A stretch of 64,000 bases of DNA, from the NCBI GenBank assembly GCA_029817715.1, contig JARUPY010000271.1:744001-808000 (forward strand), read 5' to 3'. The position numbers and the translations under genes were made by a program. Source of the DNA: Melastoma dodecandrum. Lineage: Eukaryota > Streptophyta > Magnoliopsida > Myrtales > Melastomataceae. This document shows positions 63,327 through 64,000 of the stretch, in pieces; the first letter of the stretch is position 1; each line of letters opens with the position of its first letter. The notes under the pieces were generated by a model. It worked only from the letters and a program-made list of their open reading frames with translations. It searched no databases and was not told where the DNA came from.

Positions 63327-64000
63327 AGGGCGCGGTTAAACGGTATGTCATGTAGAGAATTGAATTCGTTTCGCTATTCTTTGATGGGAAGAGTGTTGTT
63401 GAGAACCAGAGGTTAGGATGACAACAGGAAGACGAGGCAGGTTGTAGGGGTGTTTCTTTGGCTGGTTTGCTTGAGAATGCGGCAAATGGCCGAGTTGATT
63501 TGCCTAGGAAGAAAGGCATGTTTCGACTTGGTTTCAGGCTTTGCTGTCCGTGTCAGTGGTGGAAGAGGACTCGTATTTGGGATTCCAGAGGTGGTTGCCT
63601 AATCCGCCTAAAGTCGAGAAGCCACGATCTGTTTACAATGCGGCATAGTTAGCCTACATTGGCGATTGCGTATATGAGGTACTGTGTTCATCAAGAGAGT
63701 TGTTGGACTGTTGTTCATTCTGCAGAATAGCGGACTGACTTGAAAAGGACACATCTCGCCCTCGACGCTTCTGCAGCTATATGCTCACAGGCACTTTTTA
63801 TTTCCTCCTCTCAGCATTGAAGAGTTCAATGACCATGTCATGTCTGTAGTGAGATGTGAAGCACAGGTAAATGCAAGATCAAATGCTTGCCTACTGCTGT
63901 CCTTCTATCTAGTCAATGAAATATCCCCTTAGAGATTAGCTTGAGCATTTGACCTTCAAATGGATGTAACTTGCGTAACATTTCATCGAGAGATGTTCAA
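63327..64000. other. Right edge, unassigned
   Basis: About 670 bp after the short frame. It may be intron or 3' UTR of a plus-strand transcript (TTCTGCAG at about 63718-63725 is acceptor-like). Nothing firm is recognised. Confidence 0.35.

Noticed and set aside
63079..63519. 146-codon minus-strand frame at the right edge
   Set aside because: Low-complexity composition, overlaps the more plausible plus-strand frame, no family match.

Overview
The window is nuclear DNA of a flowering plant, almost certainly a eudicot. Genes have many short exons with canonical GT..AG introns and AT-rich non-coding DNA. They belong to plant-specific families: ELF3, CBL10, CYP90D, ILR1-type auxin-conjugate hydrolase, CHUP1-like protein, jacalin lectins. 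A rosid (possibly Myrtales) is my guess from protein similarity recalled from memory; nothing in the sequence proves it. I saw no organellar, bacterial or viral gene block and no CRISPR array. I rebuilt coding exons by hand from reading frames and splice consensus, so exon limits are predictions. Most internal phases close exactly.

Layout. 1-1306 (+): 3' end of a CHUP1-like coiled-coil protein. 1999-4988 (+): four-RRM poly(A)-binding protein. 5349-6766 (-): secreted GDSL esterase/lipase. 7741-8066 (-): two-exon gene for a 73-aa secreted peptide with eight cysteines, with a decayed probable relative at 8750-9075. 10855-11646 (-): HEC/bHLH87-type transcription factor. 16258-18942 (+): ELF3, the evening-complex clock scaffold. 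20077-21628 (+): GT14 glycosyltransferase. 21936-23659 (-): IAA-amino acid hydrolase.

24.4-30.6 kb is a decayed, transposon-rich block. It holds three broken jacalin-lectin fragments on the minus strand, a probable solo LTR ending at 25914, and a complete non-autonomous Mutator-like element (27170-28140) with 130-bp inverted termini and a 9-bp target duplication. It also holds an RPL28 gene with intact introns but a 4-bp frameshifting duplication and an in-frame TAG.

31513-36576 (+): UBP6/7 deubiquitinase with 18 coding exons. 38388-43548 (-): PP2A B55 regulatory subunit with 14 coding exons. 49096-52620 (+): receptor-like cytoplasmic kinase with an N-terminal USP-like domain. 53153-55075 (-): two-RRM protein with an acidic linker. 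55737-57976 (+): CBL10, a membrane-anchored calcium sensor. 58378-60405 (-): CYP90D brassinosteroid C-23 hydroxylase. 61419-62869 (-): small proline-rich single-pass membrane protein. The window ends with a short unassigned reading frame.

The genes are independent transcription units, not a pathway cluster. Hormone and environment signalling recur (clock, auxin release, brassinosteroid synthesis, calcium), but nothing shows co-regulation. The items most worth a second look are the eight-cysteine peptide, the Mutator-like element, the damaged RPL28, and the splice/frame problem over the MLLE domain of the poly(A)-binding protein.
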